From Bacteroidota bacterium (GTDB lineage Bacteria; Bacteroidota; Bacteroidia; NS11-12g; UBA955): a DNA stretch of 21,012 bases. A model generated the notes under the pieces. It was not told the origin of the DNA, did no database searches, and was given only the letters and a program-made list of their open reading frames with translations. The stretch covers positions 1-21,012 of the forward strand of contig JAGWYC010000006.1 in the NCBI GenBank assembly GCA_018969565.1. Direction: 5' to 3'. Made by a program: the position numbers and the translations under genes. Of this stretch, positions 13,492 through 21,012 are shown piece by piece; within the stretch, counting starts at the first letter, position 1, and every line of letters starts with the position of its first letter.

Positions 13492-14964
13492 CTACTTCCG
13501 GCCTTCTACCAGGTAGATGTGCTGCATCCCATTCATATTGCGAAAACTGTCTATCGCCTCCATCCTGAACCTGTTGATTCCTTCACTTGGCATCACCGCT
13601 CTTGTAGCAGCAGCACGGTTATACAGGTAACGGCTGTAATCGGCATACCATACCTTATTGATGAAGGAAGATGCCAATATTGTCTCCATAGCGGCCACCG
13701 CCGAATCAGCGCTTTTTCCTTTGGAAACTGCCCATTCCGGAGATTCCAGGATGCGTCGGGAATCCTGCACCCCAAAATGATAATAATATAGATTGCGCAT
13801 CATCACAGGCTCTTCGCTGACCAGATACCAGTCAGGCGGCCTCTTGACCCATTTTGCAAGCAACTGCCCATGCCCGTAGAAATCCCTGAAATGCCAGGGC
13901 AACAATCCTTGAATCAGGTTCCAGAACAACAAAGCCAGCCCGGTAAAGAACACGGGGCGCGCCGGAAAAAATGCGCCCGAGGCCATACCCAGCGCCAGCA
14001 GCAGTGGAATCATTACCATAAACTCTGCATTGCCTTCTGAATAAAAAGCAAACAGCAGATGCAGGACGAGGGCCGGCAGCAGGAAGTGTTTCCAAAGCGG
14101 CGCAGCATCCGGTTTGCGCAAGTTCCTCAGCAGTTTTACTCCTGCATATACCATCAGGCCGCCTGCTGCAATACTGAGCAGAACAGACCAGGCGCCATCG
14201 TGCTTCCAGGACCAAAGCATGTATCCGTGTACCTGTATAAAGCTGCGCAGCAGGCTCACCGGAGTCATGTAGAAATTCTTCAGGCTGATGGAAGTTTGCA
14301 CACCGCCTTCGTACACATCGTGAAATACGAAGCGCCATAGCGGTTCTCCTTCTGCCATAGCCGCCGCTTGATAGACCAACGCCGTGAGCAGCAATGCAGA
14401 TGAAGGGATTAATGCCTTTTTTATTCCTTCTGTGCGGAAAGCGTACCAAACCGCGGCCATCCACCAGAACACATAGCTCTGGTGAAAAAGCATGGCAAGC
14501 GCCAGAGCCAAGGCAGACCACCACCATTTTCCACGAAAGGTGCCGGTAATGAACCACAGGGCCAATACCCCGAAAAGCAGGGGCATGATATAGGTTTCGT
14601 TTTCTGTGGCATAGCGCATGAAGCCGAAGGATGCTCCGATGAACAAAACCACCGCGCCGGTGTATTCTGCACGATATCTGCTCACAATCAAGCCGCTGAA
14701 CCATAAAACCAGGCCCGCCGCCAGGGCATTTCCGGCCTGCATAAGCGAAAGCAAATCCATACCCTTCAAAATGGGAAAGAGTTGCAACAGCAAGGTCCAC
14801 CAGAGGTGATACAACACATGGTGCGCAGAACAGTGCATGGAATCCCAGCGCTGGGTGGCGGCATATCCTACAGCATCAGAAGAAGGATTGGCATTGGGCA
14901 GGAGCAAGTATAAACATGCAAATGCTGCGGCAATCCACCAAGCTTGCGTCCTTGCAGAACCCAT
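13492..14964 (-). CDS. Polytopic membrane protein, GT-C glycosyltransferase-like
   Basis: A protein of about 490 residues with roughly nine or ten transmembrane segments and a soluble C-terminal region (about the last 130 residues). An early extracytoplasmic loop contains NANPSSDAVGYA with an Asp (D30) right after the first helix, which is where GT-C enzymes place their catalytic Asp. A second loop has RYATENETYIMP. GT-C enzymes use polyprenyl-linked sugars to glycosylate proteins or lipids outside the membrane. I do not recognise a specific family and no enzyme activity can be proven. ATG 14964 was chosen; a GTG at 14988 would add 8 residues but reaches close to the divergent nucleotidyltransferase promoter. 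Nearby genes for glycan initiation make a glycan role plausible. Confidence 0.7.
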   Translation of the reverse strand: MGSARTQAWWIAAAFACLYLLLPNANPSSDAVGYAATQRWDSMHCSAHHVLYHLWWTLLLQLFPILKGMDLLSLMQAGNALAAGLVLWFSGLIVSRYRAEYTGAVVLFIGASFGFMRYATENETYIMPLLFGVLALWFITGTFRGKWWWSALALALAMLFHQSYVFWWMAAVWYAFRTEGIKKALIPSSALLLTALVYQAAAMAEGEPLWRFVFHDVYEGGVQTSISLKNFYMTPVSLLRSFIQVHGYMLWSWKHDGAWSVLLSIAAGGLMVYAGVKLLRNLRKPDAAPLWKHFLLPALVLHLLFAFYSEGNAEFMVMIPLLLALGMASGAFFPARPVFFTGLALLFWNLIQGLLPWHFRDFYGHGQLLAKWVKRPPDWYLVSEEPVMMRNLYYYHFGVQDSRRILESPEWAVSKGKSADSAVAAMETILASSFINKVWYADYSRYLYNRAAATRAVMPSEGINRFRMEAIDSFRNMNGMQHIYLVEGRK

Positions 14965-15009
14965 GCGCCGAAAATAGGACAAAAGCACGCATGGGAGCGC
15001 GGTGCATCA

Positions 15010-15017
15010 TAACTTTG
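15010..15017 (+). promoter_or_regulatory. -7 promoter element TAACTTTG before the CCA-type gene
   Basis: TAACTTTG is an exact match to TAnnTTTG and ends 4 bases before the GTG start at 15022. A start site at the usual distance would fall at or very near the start codon, giving a leaderless or almost leaderless message. Confidence 0.45.
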
Positions 15018-15021
15018 TCGT

Positions 15022-16437
15022 GTGATTCCGGCACTACAGGAACCCGTATTTGAGCATCTGGCCCGCGCCGCTGCTGACACCAATACCCCGGCATGGCTGA
15101 TTGGCGGTTTTGTGCGCGATTTGCTGCTGGGTAAAAAATGTAAAGATTTAGATATTGTAGTTCTTGGTGACGGGCCGGCCTTTGCAGAAGCGGTTGCCGA
15201 GCAGCTTCCCGGAGAAAAGCACAAAGCTATATTCAAAAACTATGGCACCGCTCAGGTGAAATGGCAAGGCTATGAACTGGAATTTGTAGGCGCCAGAAAA
15301 GAATCCTATCAGAACCACAGCAGGAATCCCTCGGTAAGTCCGGGCAGTTTGCTCGACGACCAACAGCGCCGCGATTTCACCATCAATGCGCTGAGCATTT
15401 CGTTAAACAGCAAGGATTTCGGCGAGATGCACGATCCCTTCAACGGCATTCAGGACTTGCAGGATCAACTGGTGCGCACCCCTGCCGACCCGGATAAAAC
15501 TTTTTCCGACGACCCACTGCGAATGCTGCGCGCCGTGCGTTTCGCCACTACCCTCGGCTTCAGCATCGAAGAAGAAACCTACCTGGGCATCTGTCGTAAC
15601 GCGGAACGCATCAGCATTGTTTCCCGCGAACGCATCAGTGATGAACTGAATAAAATCATGATGGCACAGAAGCCATCAAAGGGCTTTAATCTCTTGTTCA
15701 AAACAGGCCTGCTGAAGCAATTCTTCCCGGAAATGGTGGCGCTTTACGGCGTTGAAACCATTCAGGGTAAAAGCCATAAGGATAATTTCTACCATACCCT
15801 GCAGGTGTTGGACAATCTGTGTCAATGGACAGACAACCTTTGGCTGCGCTGGGCTGCCGTACTGCATGACATTGCCAAGCCGGCCACTAAAAGCTTCGAC
15901 CCAAGAGACGGCTGGACCTTCCACGGTCATGAAGACAAGGGGGCGCGTATGGTAAAAGGTATTTTCAGAAATCTGCGCCTTCCCCTGGACCACAAAATGA
16001 AATACGTGGAAAAACTGGTCGCCCTGCATTTAAGGCCTATCGTGCTTTCTAAAGAAACCGTTACGGACTCGGCGGTGCGAAGATTAATTGTTGATGCCGG
16101 CGAAGATATTCTTGACCTGCTGCTGCTCAGCCGGGCCGATATTACCAGTAAGAACGAGGAAAAGGTAGCCCGTTACCTCAAAAACCTGGAAATCGTATCC
16201 GCCAAGATTGAAGAGGTAACGGAAAAGGACCGTTTGCGCAACTGGCAACCACCCGTTACCGGCACTCATATTATGGAGTATTTCCGCATAGAAGATGTGA
16301 AACACATCGGCAACCTGAAGCACGAAATCAGAGAAGCCATACTGGAAGGTACTGTGCCTAACGAATTTGATGCCGCCTATCAGTTCATGATTCAACGCGG
16401 GCTTGAATTGGGCATGAAACCCAATGCACATGGGTAA
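15022..16437 (+). CDS. cca: CCA tRNA nucleotidyltransferase / poly(A) polymerase family with HD domain
   Basis: A 471-residue enzyme of the class II polymerase-beta nucleotidyltransferase family, expected to add or repair the CCA end of tRNAs. The head domain shows WLIGGFVRDLLLG (about 25-37) and the metal-binding pair D42/D44 in KDLDIVVLGDG. RRDFTINALSIS (about 113-124) and DDPLRMLRAVRFATTLGF follow, as in the family neck. An HD domain is present with H282-D283 (VLHDIAKPATK) and FHGHEDKGARM, which can give phosphodiesterase or phosphatase activity. The GTG start was kept because the family begins only a few residues before PVFEHLA and no ATG fits. Its end overlaps the DgkA-type gene by 14 bases (or 8 if the second ATG is used). 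Poly(A) polymerase PcnB is the alternative. Confidence 0.88.
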   Translation: MIPALQEPVFEHLARAAADTNTPAWLIGGFVRDLLLGKKCKDLDIVVLGDGPAFAEAVAEQLPGEKHKAIFKNYGTAQVKWQGYELEFVGARKESYQNHSRNPSVSPGSLLDDQQRRDFTINALSISLNSKDFGEMHDPFNGIQDLQDQLVRTPADPDKTFSDDPLRMLRAVRFATTLGFSIEEETYLGICRNAERISIVSRERISDELNKIMMAQKPSKGFNLLFKTGLLKQFFPEMVALYGVETIQGKSHKDNFYHTLQVLDNLCQWTDNLWLRWAAVLHDIAKPATKSFDPRDGWTFHGHEDKGARMVKGIFRNLRLPLDHKMKYVEKLVALHLRPIVLSKETVTDSAVRRLIVDAGEDILDLLLLSRADITSKNEEKVARYLKNLEIVSAKIEEVTEKDRLRNWQPPVTGTHIMEYFRIEDVKHIGNLKHEIREAILEGTVPNEFDAAYQFMIQRGLELGMKPNAHG

Positions 16438-16792
16438 ATCGCGGCAAGCCTTCGGCAGGGCCTTTGTGGTTGCATTTAAAGGTCTGGGCTTCGCATTGCG
16501 TAATGAGCGTAATGTCCAACTTCATTTTGCTTCTACTATATTGGTTTATGCGCTGGCCTTCTATGTCAAAGTAAGCAGGATAGATTTATTATGGCTTAGT
16601 TCAGCGATTGCGCTTGTGTGGGTAACTGAGTTACTCAACACATCCATAGAACAACTGACCAATCTGGTTCATCCTGAACATCACCCTGTAGCCGGAAGAG
16701 TGAAAGACCTTGCCGCAGCAGCAGTTCTACTGGCGAGCCTCTATGGAATCGCGGTCGCAATTTTGATATTTTACCCATACTTTTTTTCCTGA
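16424..16792 (+). CDS. dgkA: DgkA-type diacylglycerol/undecaprenol kinase
   Basis: A 122-residue protein with three hydrophobic segments, typical of the small integral-membrane lipid kinases that recycle diacylglycerol or phosphorylate undecaprenol. The core motif reads VTELLNTSIEQLTNLVHPEHHPVAGRVKDLAAAAVLL. The key residues E69, N72 and E76 (catalytic base) and the later KD pair are present, as is the early RNE. One conserved position is changed: the Asp four residues after the catalytic Glu is Asn80. Two starts are possible, ATG 16424 and ATG 16430; both lie inside the end of the preceding nucleotidyltransferase gene, so translation is probably coupled. The substrate, diacylglycerol or undecaprenol, cannot be decided from sequence. 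Confidence 0.88.
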   Translation: MHMGKSRQAFGRAFVVAFKGLGFALRNERNVQLHFASTILVYALAFYVKVSRIDLLWLSSAIALVWVTELLNTSIEQLTNLVHPEHHPVAGRVKDLAAAAVLLASLYGIAVAILIFYPYFFS

Positions 16793-16808
16793 TTCTTTCT
16801 TAAGAATC
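16791..16808 (+). terminator. Weak hairpin overlapping the dgkA-type stop codon
   Basis: GATTCTT (16791-16797) and AAGAATC (16802-16808) form a perfect 7-bp stem with loop TCTT. It overlaps the TGA stop and is AT-rich with no good T tract after it. It may be a weak terminator, or an element near the -33 region of the arginine decarboxylase promoter. Confidence 0.3.
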
Positions 16809-16823
16809 TTCATCCGACTGAAT

Positions 16824-16831
16824 TACTTTTG
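16824..16831 (+). promoter_or_regulatory. speA: -7 promoter element TACTTTTG of the arginine decarboxylase gene
   Basis: TACTTTTG is an exact match to the Bacteroidota TAnnTTTG element and lies 32 bases before the ATG at 16864. No convincing -33 TTG is seen; TTCTTTC at about 16793-16799 is in the right area. Confidence 0.5.
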
Positions 16832-16863
16832 CGAAGCTTTTAGCAAGTAACTCACCCGGATCC

Positions 16864-18264
16864 ATGAAAAACAAATATTTCGACCTCATCAACCAAACCT
16901 TTTTCTTTCCTCAGGAAGAATTTGACTTGGATGACAGTAAGGAACTTCGCTTTCACGACATTTCTTTAATGGATTTGGTAGAGCAGTACGGAACTCCATT
17001 GAAGTTCACCTATCTGCCTAAGATATCCGAGAATATTCACAAAGCCAGAACCTGGTTCAATGTAGCTATTGCCAAGGCAGATTACAAAGGAAAATACTAT
17101 TACTGCTACTGCACCAAAAGTAATCACTTCCATTATGTGCTGGAAGAAGCACTGAAAAACGATATACATATTGAAACCAGCAGTGCCTTTGACATCAACA
17201 TTGTTGAAACCTTATATGAACAAGGCTTCATTACCAAAGACAAGTTCGTTGTATGCAATGGCTTCAAGCGAGAAAACTACATTGAGAACATTGCCGGACT
17301 GATTAACAACGGCTGGAGCAATTGCATTCCGGTTATTGATAATTACCGTGAAATCGAAATGCTGGAGTCGCATGTAAACGTACCATTTACCTGTGGCATA
17401 CGCATTGCTTCGGAGGAGGAACCCAAGTTCGAGTTCTATACCAGCCGTCTGGGCATAGGATACCGCGGAATCCTTCCTTTCTATCGTCAGCATATCAAGG
17501 GCAAGAGCAAGGTTCAGCTCAAAATGCTGCACTTCTTTATCAATACCGGCATCGTAGATTCGGCTTATTACTGGAATGAACTGCATAAATGTCTGAAGGT
17601 TTATTGCGAACTCAAGAAGGAATGTCCCGAATTGAATACCCTGAACATTGGCGGAGGCTTTCCAATCAAGAACACCCTGAACTTCGATTACGACTACGAG
17701 TACATAGCTACTGAAATCGTATCGCAGATCAAACAGGTATGCAGCGAAAACGGCGTCCCCGAGCCGGATATCTTCACCGAGTTTGGTTCATTTACCGTAG
17801 GTGAATCCGGAGGCGCCATCTTTCAGGTATTGTATCAGAAGCGCCAGAACGACCGTGAGCGCTGGAATATGATTGACAGCAGCTTCATGACTACCCTGCC
17901 CGATGCCTGGGCCATCAACAAGAAATTCATCATGCTTCCCATCAACCGCTGGGATGATGAATATGAACGGGTTCTGCTGGGCGGAATCACCTGCGACAGC
18001 GATGATTATTACAATTCAGAGCAGCATGTGAACGCCATCTATCTGCCTCGATTCCGGGAAGACGACCCTCTGTTTATCGGCTTCTTCCATACCGGTGCCT
18101 ATCAGGAAAGTATTGGAGGCTACGGGGGGATTCAGCATTGCCTGACTCCTGCGCCCAAACACGTCATCATTGACCGCGACCAGGAAACCGGCGAAATTCG
18201 TACCCGCCTGTTCAGCAAAGAGCAAAGCTATAAAAGCATGCTGAAGACCTTAGGTTACATGTAA
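16864..18264 (+). CDS. speA: Arginine decarboxylase, short Bacteroidota type
   Basis: A 466-residue fold-type III, PLP-dependent decarboxylase, predicted to convert arginine to agmatine for polyamine synthesis. The PLP lysine is K85 in YYCYCTKSNHFHYVLEEAL, followed by IHIETSSAFD. The glycine loop is LNIGGGFPIKN (around residue 262), and the dimer-interface catalytic motif is TCDSDD with C377. The text closely resembles the roughly 465-residue proteins annotated as arginine decarboxylase in flavobacteria, which lack the large insert of E. coli SpeA. The gene has its own promoter-like element and converges on the TerC-family gene with only 8 bases between stops. No agmatinase gene is adjacent, although one often is. 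Substrate specificity is by homology only. Confidence 0.88.
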   Translation: MKNKYFDLINQTFFFPQEEFDLDDSKELRFHDISLMDLVEQYGTPLKFTYLPKISENIHKARTWFNVAIAKADYKGKYYYCYCTKSNHFHYVLEEALKNDIHIETSSAFDINIVETLYEQGFITKDKFVVCNGFKRENYIENIAGLINNGWSNCIPVIDNYREIEMLESHVNVPFTCGIRIASEEEPKFEFYTSRLGIGYRGILPFYRQHIKGKSKVQLKMLHFFINTGIVDSAYYWNELHKCLKVYCELKKECPELNTLNIGGGFPIKNTLNFDYDYEYIATEIVSQIKQVCSENGVPEPDIFTEFGSFTVGESGGAIFQVLYQKRQNDRERWNMIDSSFMTTLPDAWAINKKFIMLPINRWDDEYERVLLGGITCDSDDYYNSEQHVNAIYLPRFREDDPLFIGFFHTGAYQESIGGYGGIQHCLTPAPKHVIIDRDQETGEIRTRLFSKEQSYKSMLKTLGYM

Positions 18265-18272
18265 ATCCTTGT

Positions 18273-19331
18273 TTAGGCCACCGCTTTTTCTTCAGGTGGA
18301 AAGAAGCGCGAAGCGGCAATGCTTCCGCCAAGTACCAGCAAGATAAACAGCAGGCTCCATACGTGGTTAAACCCAATGCTGTGCAGCCAGTGCTCAAAGA
18401 ACATCTTGGCTCCAATGAAGATAAGTATGATGGCCAGTCCATATTTCAGATAATGGAACATGTGCATGATACCCGACAGCAGGAAGAACAATGAACGCAA
18501 TCCCATGATGGCGAACACATTGGAAAAGAACACGATGTAAGGGTCTTTCGTTACGCCAAATATGGCGGGCACGCTGTCCACCGCGAAAATCAGGTCAGAG
18601 AATTCCACCACGAGCAAAACCAGAAAAAGCGGAGTCACAAACAGCCGGCCCCGTTTGCTTATCACAAAATGGTAATGCACAAAGCGCGGGAACACATTGA
18701 AAATCCGGCTGCTGATGCGCACTACGGGATGCGATTTTGTATCAATTTTTTCTTCCTTGTCACCGGAAAAGAACAAAACCAGCCCGGAATATACCAGGAA
18801 GGCTCCAAACAGGTACAAAGTCCAGGCGAAGTTGTTAATAAGGGCAGCACCGGCGAAGATGAACACAAACCGGAACACAATAGCGCCCAGCACGCCCCAG
18901 AGCAAAATGCGCTTGTAGTATTTCTCTGGAACATTGAACGAGGAAAAGATGAGCAGAATGACAAACAGGTTGTCGGCGCTAAGCGAATACTCGATGAAAT
19001 AACCCGTTAAAAACTGAATCGTGATGAGTTGCCGGAAGGCCTGAAACGACTCTGCTTCCGTGCCTGACAATGCAAACACCTGCTTGAATTCCTTTTGATA
19101 GGCATCAAGATGCAGCACATTGGTAAATCCGTGAATCCACTCGCCTTTGGTGTAGAGTAATGCGGCAAAAAGCAGGGCACAACTCACCCAGATTCCGGTC
19201 CAGCGCAACGATTCTTTGAAGCCAACTGGTTTATCTGTTTTCCCATTCAGAATACCCAGGTCAATGATGAGCACCATAACCACAAAAAGGAGAAATCCAA
19301 CGAAGAACCAGGTTTGAGTATTAAACAGCAT
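18273..19331 (-). CDS. TerC/Alx-family membrane protein
   Basis: A 352-residue protein with about nine transmembrane segments. Family hallmarks are the two acidic membrane motifs YSLSADNLFVILLIF (about residues 117-131) and EFSDLIFAVDSVPAIFG (about 228-244). Members include Alx and TerC proteins, linked to manganese export or tellurite resistance. Between the second and third helices there is a hydrophilic insert (about residues 65-100, HGFTNVLHLDAYQKEF and following), which is longer than in the shortest TerC proteins but which I believe is common in this branch. It lies 37 bases after the FAD oxidoreductase stop on the same strand, and its start codon is in one arm of an inverted repeat. 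The transported ion is not shown by the sequence. Confidence 0.9.
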   Translation of the reverse strand: MLFNTQTWFFVGFLLFVVMVLIIDLGILNGKTDKPVGFKESLRWTGIWVSCALLFAALLYTKGEWIHGFTNVLHLDAYQKEFKQVFALSGTEAESFQAFRQLITIQFLTGYFIEYSLSADNLFVILLIFSSFNVPEKYYKRILLWGVLGAIVFRFVFIFAGAALINNFAWTLYLFGAFLVYSGLVLFFSGDKEEKIDTKSHPVVRISSRIFNVFPRFVHYHFVISKRGRLFVTPLFLVLLVVEFSDLIFAVDSVPAIFGVTKDPYIVFFSNVFAIMGLRSLFFLLSGIMHMFHYLKYGLAIILIFIGAKMFFEHWLHSIGFNHVWSLLFILLVLGGSIAASRFFPPEEKAVA

Positions 19332-19358
19332 CGGCCCGCGAATTTAGCCCTGCCGATG
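19329..19358 (-). promoter_or_regulatory. Inverted repeat covering the terC-family start codon
   Basis: CATCGGC (19329-19335) and GCCGATG (19352-19358) are perfect 7-bp inverted repeats with a 16-base loop. In the message the downstream arm contains the AUG of the TerC-family gene, so the hairpin could hide the start codon. It is not a recognisable manganese (yybP-ykoY) riboswitch. Confidence 0.35.
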
Positions 19359-19368
19359 TTAAAAGTCT

Positions 19369-20514
19369 TCAATAAGCCTGCTTCATCAACAATTCAGTCG
19401 CTTCAACAGATACCTTCGCCGAAAGAGCCACCCCCATACCCGACATACGGGCACAAACGACCACACCCGACTCCGGTGATCTGACAATCGGGCTTCGCTC
19501 ATCACCCATGGCCATGGTTCCGGCCCAGGCGAAGTCCACCTTCCATTCCTGAGCGGGAAGCACTACTTCAGAAGTAAAGCGCAACAAGGCCTCCCAAACG
19601 GCTCCGCCCGTGTGCATGGCATAGGTTTCTTCGGTATGAAAATCCAGATTTCTGAATCCGCCCATCAGCAGGCGATTGCCCGACAGCGGACGGAAATAGG
19701 TATATCCACGGTCGTAGAAAAAAGCCTCGTTGGGCAGTGGCCTCGACAATGGTGTGCTCACGAAAACCTGCCCACGTGCAGGAACAATGGGCAACTCGGG
19801 AAAGAACCCGGGCGTAAAGGCATTGGTGCAATACAACAGCAGCCCTGTTTCGATTTCATGCCTTCCGGACCGAATCCTGAGGCCCTTGCCATCGCGCTCG
19901 TGGTATTCAATATCAAAGCCGCCGTACAATTCGATGCCTTGTTCCGCAGCGAGATTTCTGAGGCGGCGCAGCAGCATATCGGTTTCCAGGATGCCCTCGC
20001 AACAATTCACCAGTGAATCAGACAGCACATTCATGCCGAGCCTACGGGTATCAGCCTTGCGGAAGGTTTCAGGTGTGCCGGTGGTCGAAGCGAGGTCTTT
20101 ATTCAACTCAGGAAGCCATTCAAGAGCTTCGCGGTATTTTTTTTCTTCGGAAGTCAAAAACACTTCCCGGCTGCCGCAAAGGTTCAGCCCAATAGCTTCG
20201 TCTCCGCACAAAGCACGCAAGGCCTGAAAACCTTCAAATCGTCGAACAGCCAAATCCAGCGCAGCCTCGCGGCCTTTGTCTTCTATGTCCTCCTGAAGTT
20301 CTGTAATACTCCCAAAGCAAGCAAAACCTGCATTGCGGCTGCTGGCGCCCAGAGCCAAGGGATCACGGTCTGTCACCACAATACGGTAATGCGGTTTTTG
20401 TTCCCTGATGCGCAGGGCAGAAAGCAATCCCACGATGCCGGCACCTACCACCACCACATCTACCTTTTGCCAGTATCTGCTTTCCCACCAGGAAAGTCCG
20501 GCCTGTGTGCTCAT
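19369..20514 (-). CDS. FAD-dependent oxidoreductase, DAO family
   Basis: A 381-residue flavoprotein. The FAD-binding dinucleotide motif VVVGAGIVGLLSALRI has its glycines at residues 24, 26 and 29. TDRDPLALGASSRNAGFACFG follows; this SxRNAG segment is typical of the D-amino-acid oxidase / glycine oxidase / gamma-glutamylputrescine oxidase superfamily. The C-terminal FAD-closing motif appears as MSGMGVALSAKVSVEAT. These enzymes oxidise amines or amino acids with release of peroxide. The exact substrate cannot be told. It overlaps the TraB/GumN-family gene by 4 bases (ATGA) and precedes the TerC-family gene by 37 bases, so the three may be co-transcribed. A polyamine link to the nearby arginine decarboxylase is tempting but unsupported. 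Confidence 0.88.
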   Translation of the reverse strand: MSTQAGLSWWESRYWQKVDVVVVGAGIVGLLSALRIREQKPHYRIVVTDRDPLALGASSRNAGFACFGSITELQEDIEDKGREAALDLAVRRFEGFQALRALCGDEAIGLNLCGSREVFLTSEEKKYREALEWLPELNKDLASTTGTPETFRKADTRRLGMNVLSDSLVNCCEGILETDMLLRRLRNLAAEQGIELYGGFDIEYHERDGKGLRIRSGRHEIETGLLLYCTNAFTPGFFPELPIVPARGQVFVSTPLSRPLPNEAFFYDRGYTYFRPLSGNRLLMGGFRNLDFHTEETYAMHTGGAVWEALLRFTSEVVLPAQEWKVDFAWAGTMAMGDERSPIVRSPESGVVVCARMSGMGVALSAKVSVEATELLMKQAY

Positions 20515-21012
20515 AGCACCTGTGTTACCTGGTAACCCTTGGCCTTCAGTCCGGCCACCAGCCCTTCAGGACCGGCAAGATGCGCTGCGCCGACCGCTAC
20601 AAACTGCGATTTACGCTCCATCAGGCCTGGCAGGGCTTCCAGCCATTTCCGGTTGCGTTGTTTCAGCAGGCGCTCCAGGTCAGGGTCAGCCTGGGTTCCG
20701 GAACTTGTTGAAAGCACCTTCCACATAGAATCCAGATTGCCGGAATAATAGGCTCGGGTCATGGTTTGAAATGACCTGCGCATGGAGTCAGTCTTCAGCA
20801 CCATATCGCTGAGTTCCCTGGCCTGCTGTTCTTCTGACTTCTCCACAAAGAGCATCTGATATTGTTCGTCGAAGGTTTCCAGAGGGGTCACTTCCTTTTT
20901 CAGACTGTCGGCCATCTGCTCAAACCATGAATCCAGGGCAAGGCCTTCATAGCGGCGCAGCATGGTATCCCATTGGCGGGCAAAAGCGGAAAGCAGCATG
21001 GTTTGTACAAGC
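20511..21012 (-). CDS. TraB/GumN-family protein, C-terminal part (5' end outside window)
   Basis: The minus-strand frame stays open to the window edge (residues LVQT precede the first visible Met), so this is the C-terminal part, about 166 residues. The ending FVAVGAAHLAGPEGLVAGLKAKGYQV is the diagnostic C-terminal block of the TraB/GumN family, with the conserved GAxHL. The preceding helical region (LEQRN-type LKQRNRKWLEALPGLM) also fits. These proteins are metalloprotease-like (TIKI-related) and often carry a signal peptide, which would be outside the window. The stop overlaps the start of the FAD oxidoreductase. The function in bacteria is not settled. Confidence 0.82.
   Translation of the reverse strand, partial: LVQTMLLSAFARQWDTMLRRYEGLALDSWFEQMADSLKKEVTPLETFDEQYQMLFVEKSEEQQARELSDMVLKTDSMRRSFQTMTRAYYSGNLDSMWKVLSTSSGTQADPDLERLLKQRNRKWLEALPGLMERKSQFVAVGAAHLAGPEGLVAGLKAKGYQVTQVL

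Noticed and set aside
13832..14800. 322-codon minus-strand open frame inside the GT-C-like gene in another frame
   Set aside because: Its translation is rich in Arg, Gly, Cys and His with no membrane segments or domain pattern, whereas the overlapping frame gives a coherent polytopic membrane protein.
19332..19368. Manganese riboswitch (yybP-ykoY) before the TerC-family gene
   Set aside because: The gap is only 37 bases and lacks the conserved loops of that riboswitch; only a simple inverted repeat is present.
1..21012. Mobile elements, CRISPR arrays, phage or defence systems, tRNA and rRNA genes
   Set aside because: I looked for transposases, integrases, repeated spacers, nucleases and RNA gene signatures and saw none; the genes are mainly housekeeping, envelope and transport functions.

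Overview
The window reads as ordinary chromosomal DNA from a member of the Bacteroidota. Four intergenic sites resemble the Bacteroidota -7 promoter element TAnnTTTG. The short (about 466-residue) arginine decarboxylase, the 649-residue GyrB, the acidic lipoprotein N-terminus and the methyltransferase with a hydrophobic tail also fit that phylum. GC content looks close to half by eye. Coding density is very high: no gap between genes exceeds about 105 bases. I see no tRNA, rRNA, insertion sequence, prophage or CRISPR array. The genes at both ends run off the window.

Layout. (1) 1-2141, plus strand: the end of a class I SAM methyltransferase, a UbiA prenyltransferase resembling homogentisate prenyltransferases starting directly after its stop codon, and a thioredoxin-like protein. 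A strong bidirectional terminator (2158-2197) separates these from the facing gyrB. (2) 2212-9382, minus strand: a four-gene unit tetR > ABC exporter > HlyD adaptor > TolC channel, with overlaps or a 1-base gap, followed by gyrB. The tetR promoter region carries two matching palindromes 22 bp apart. The ABC nucleotide-binding domain has lost or changed nearly every catalytic motif. A perfect DnaA-box 9-mer lies upstream of gyrB. (3) 9447-12735, minus strand: a three-gene unit with a degenerate Gfo/Idh-like protein, a lipoprotein and a polyprenyl-phosphate sugar transferase with a TTG start. This suggests surface-glycan initiation. (4) 12809-13474, plus strand: pcm, divergent from region 3. (5) 13492-14964, minus strand: a polytopic GT-C-like membrane protein. 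(6) 15022-18264, plus strand: CCA-adding/poly(A) polymerase-type nucleotidyltransferase, DgkA-type kinase and arginine decarboxylase. (7) 18273-21012, minus strand: TraB/GumN-family protein (partial), FAD-dependent oxidoreductase and TerC-family membrane protein.

How they work together. Region 2 should build a trans-envelope export path from inner membrane to outer membrane under TetR control. Regions 3 and 5 point to glycan assembly. Region 6 mixes tRNA maturation, lipid kinase and polyamine functions. The best candidates for something undescribed are the tripartite exporter with a degenerate ATPase and its paired operator, and the glycan unit built around an apparently non-catalytic Gfo/Idh-like protein.
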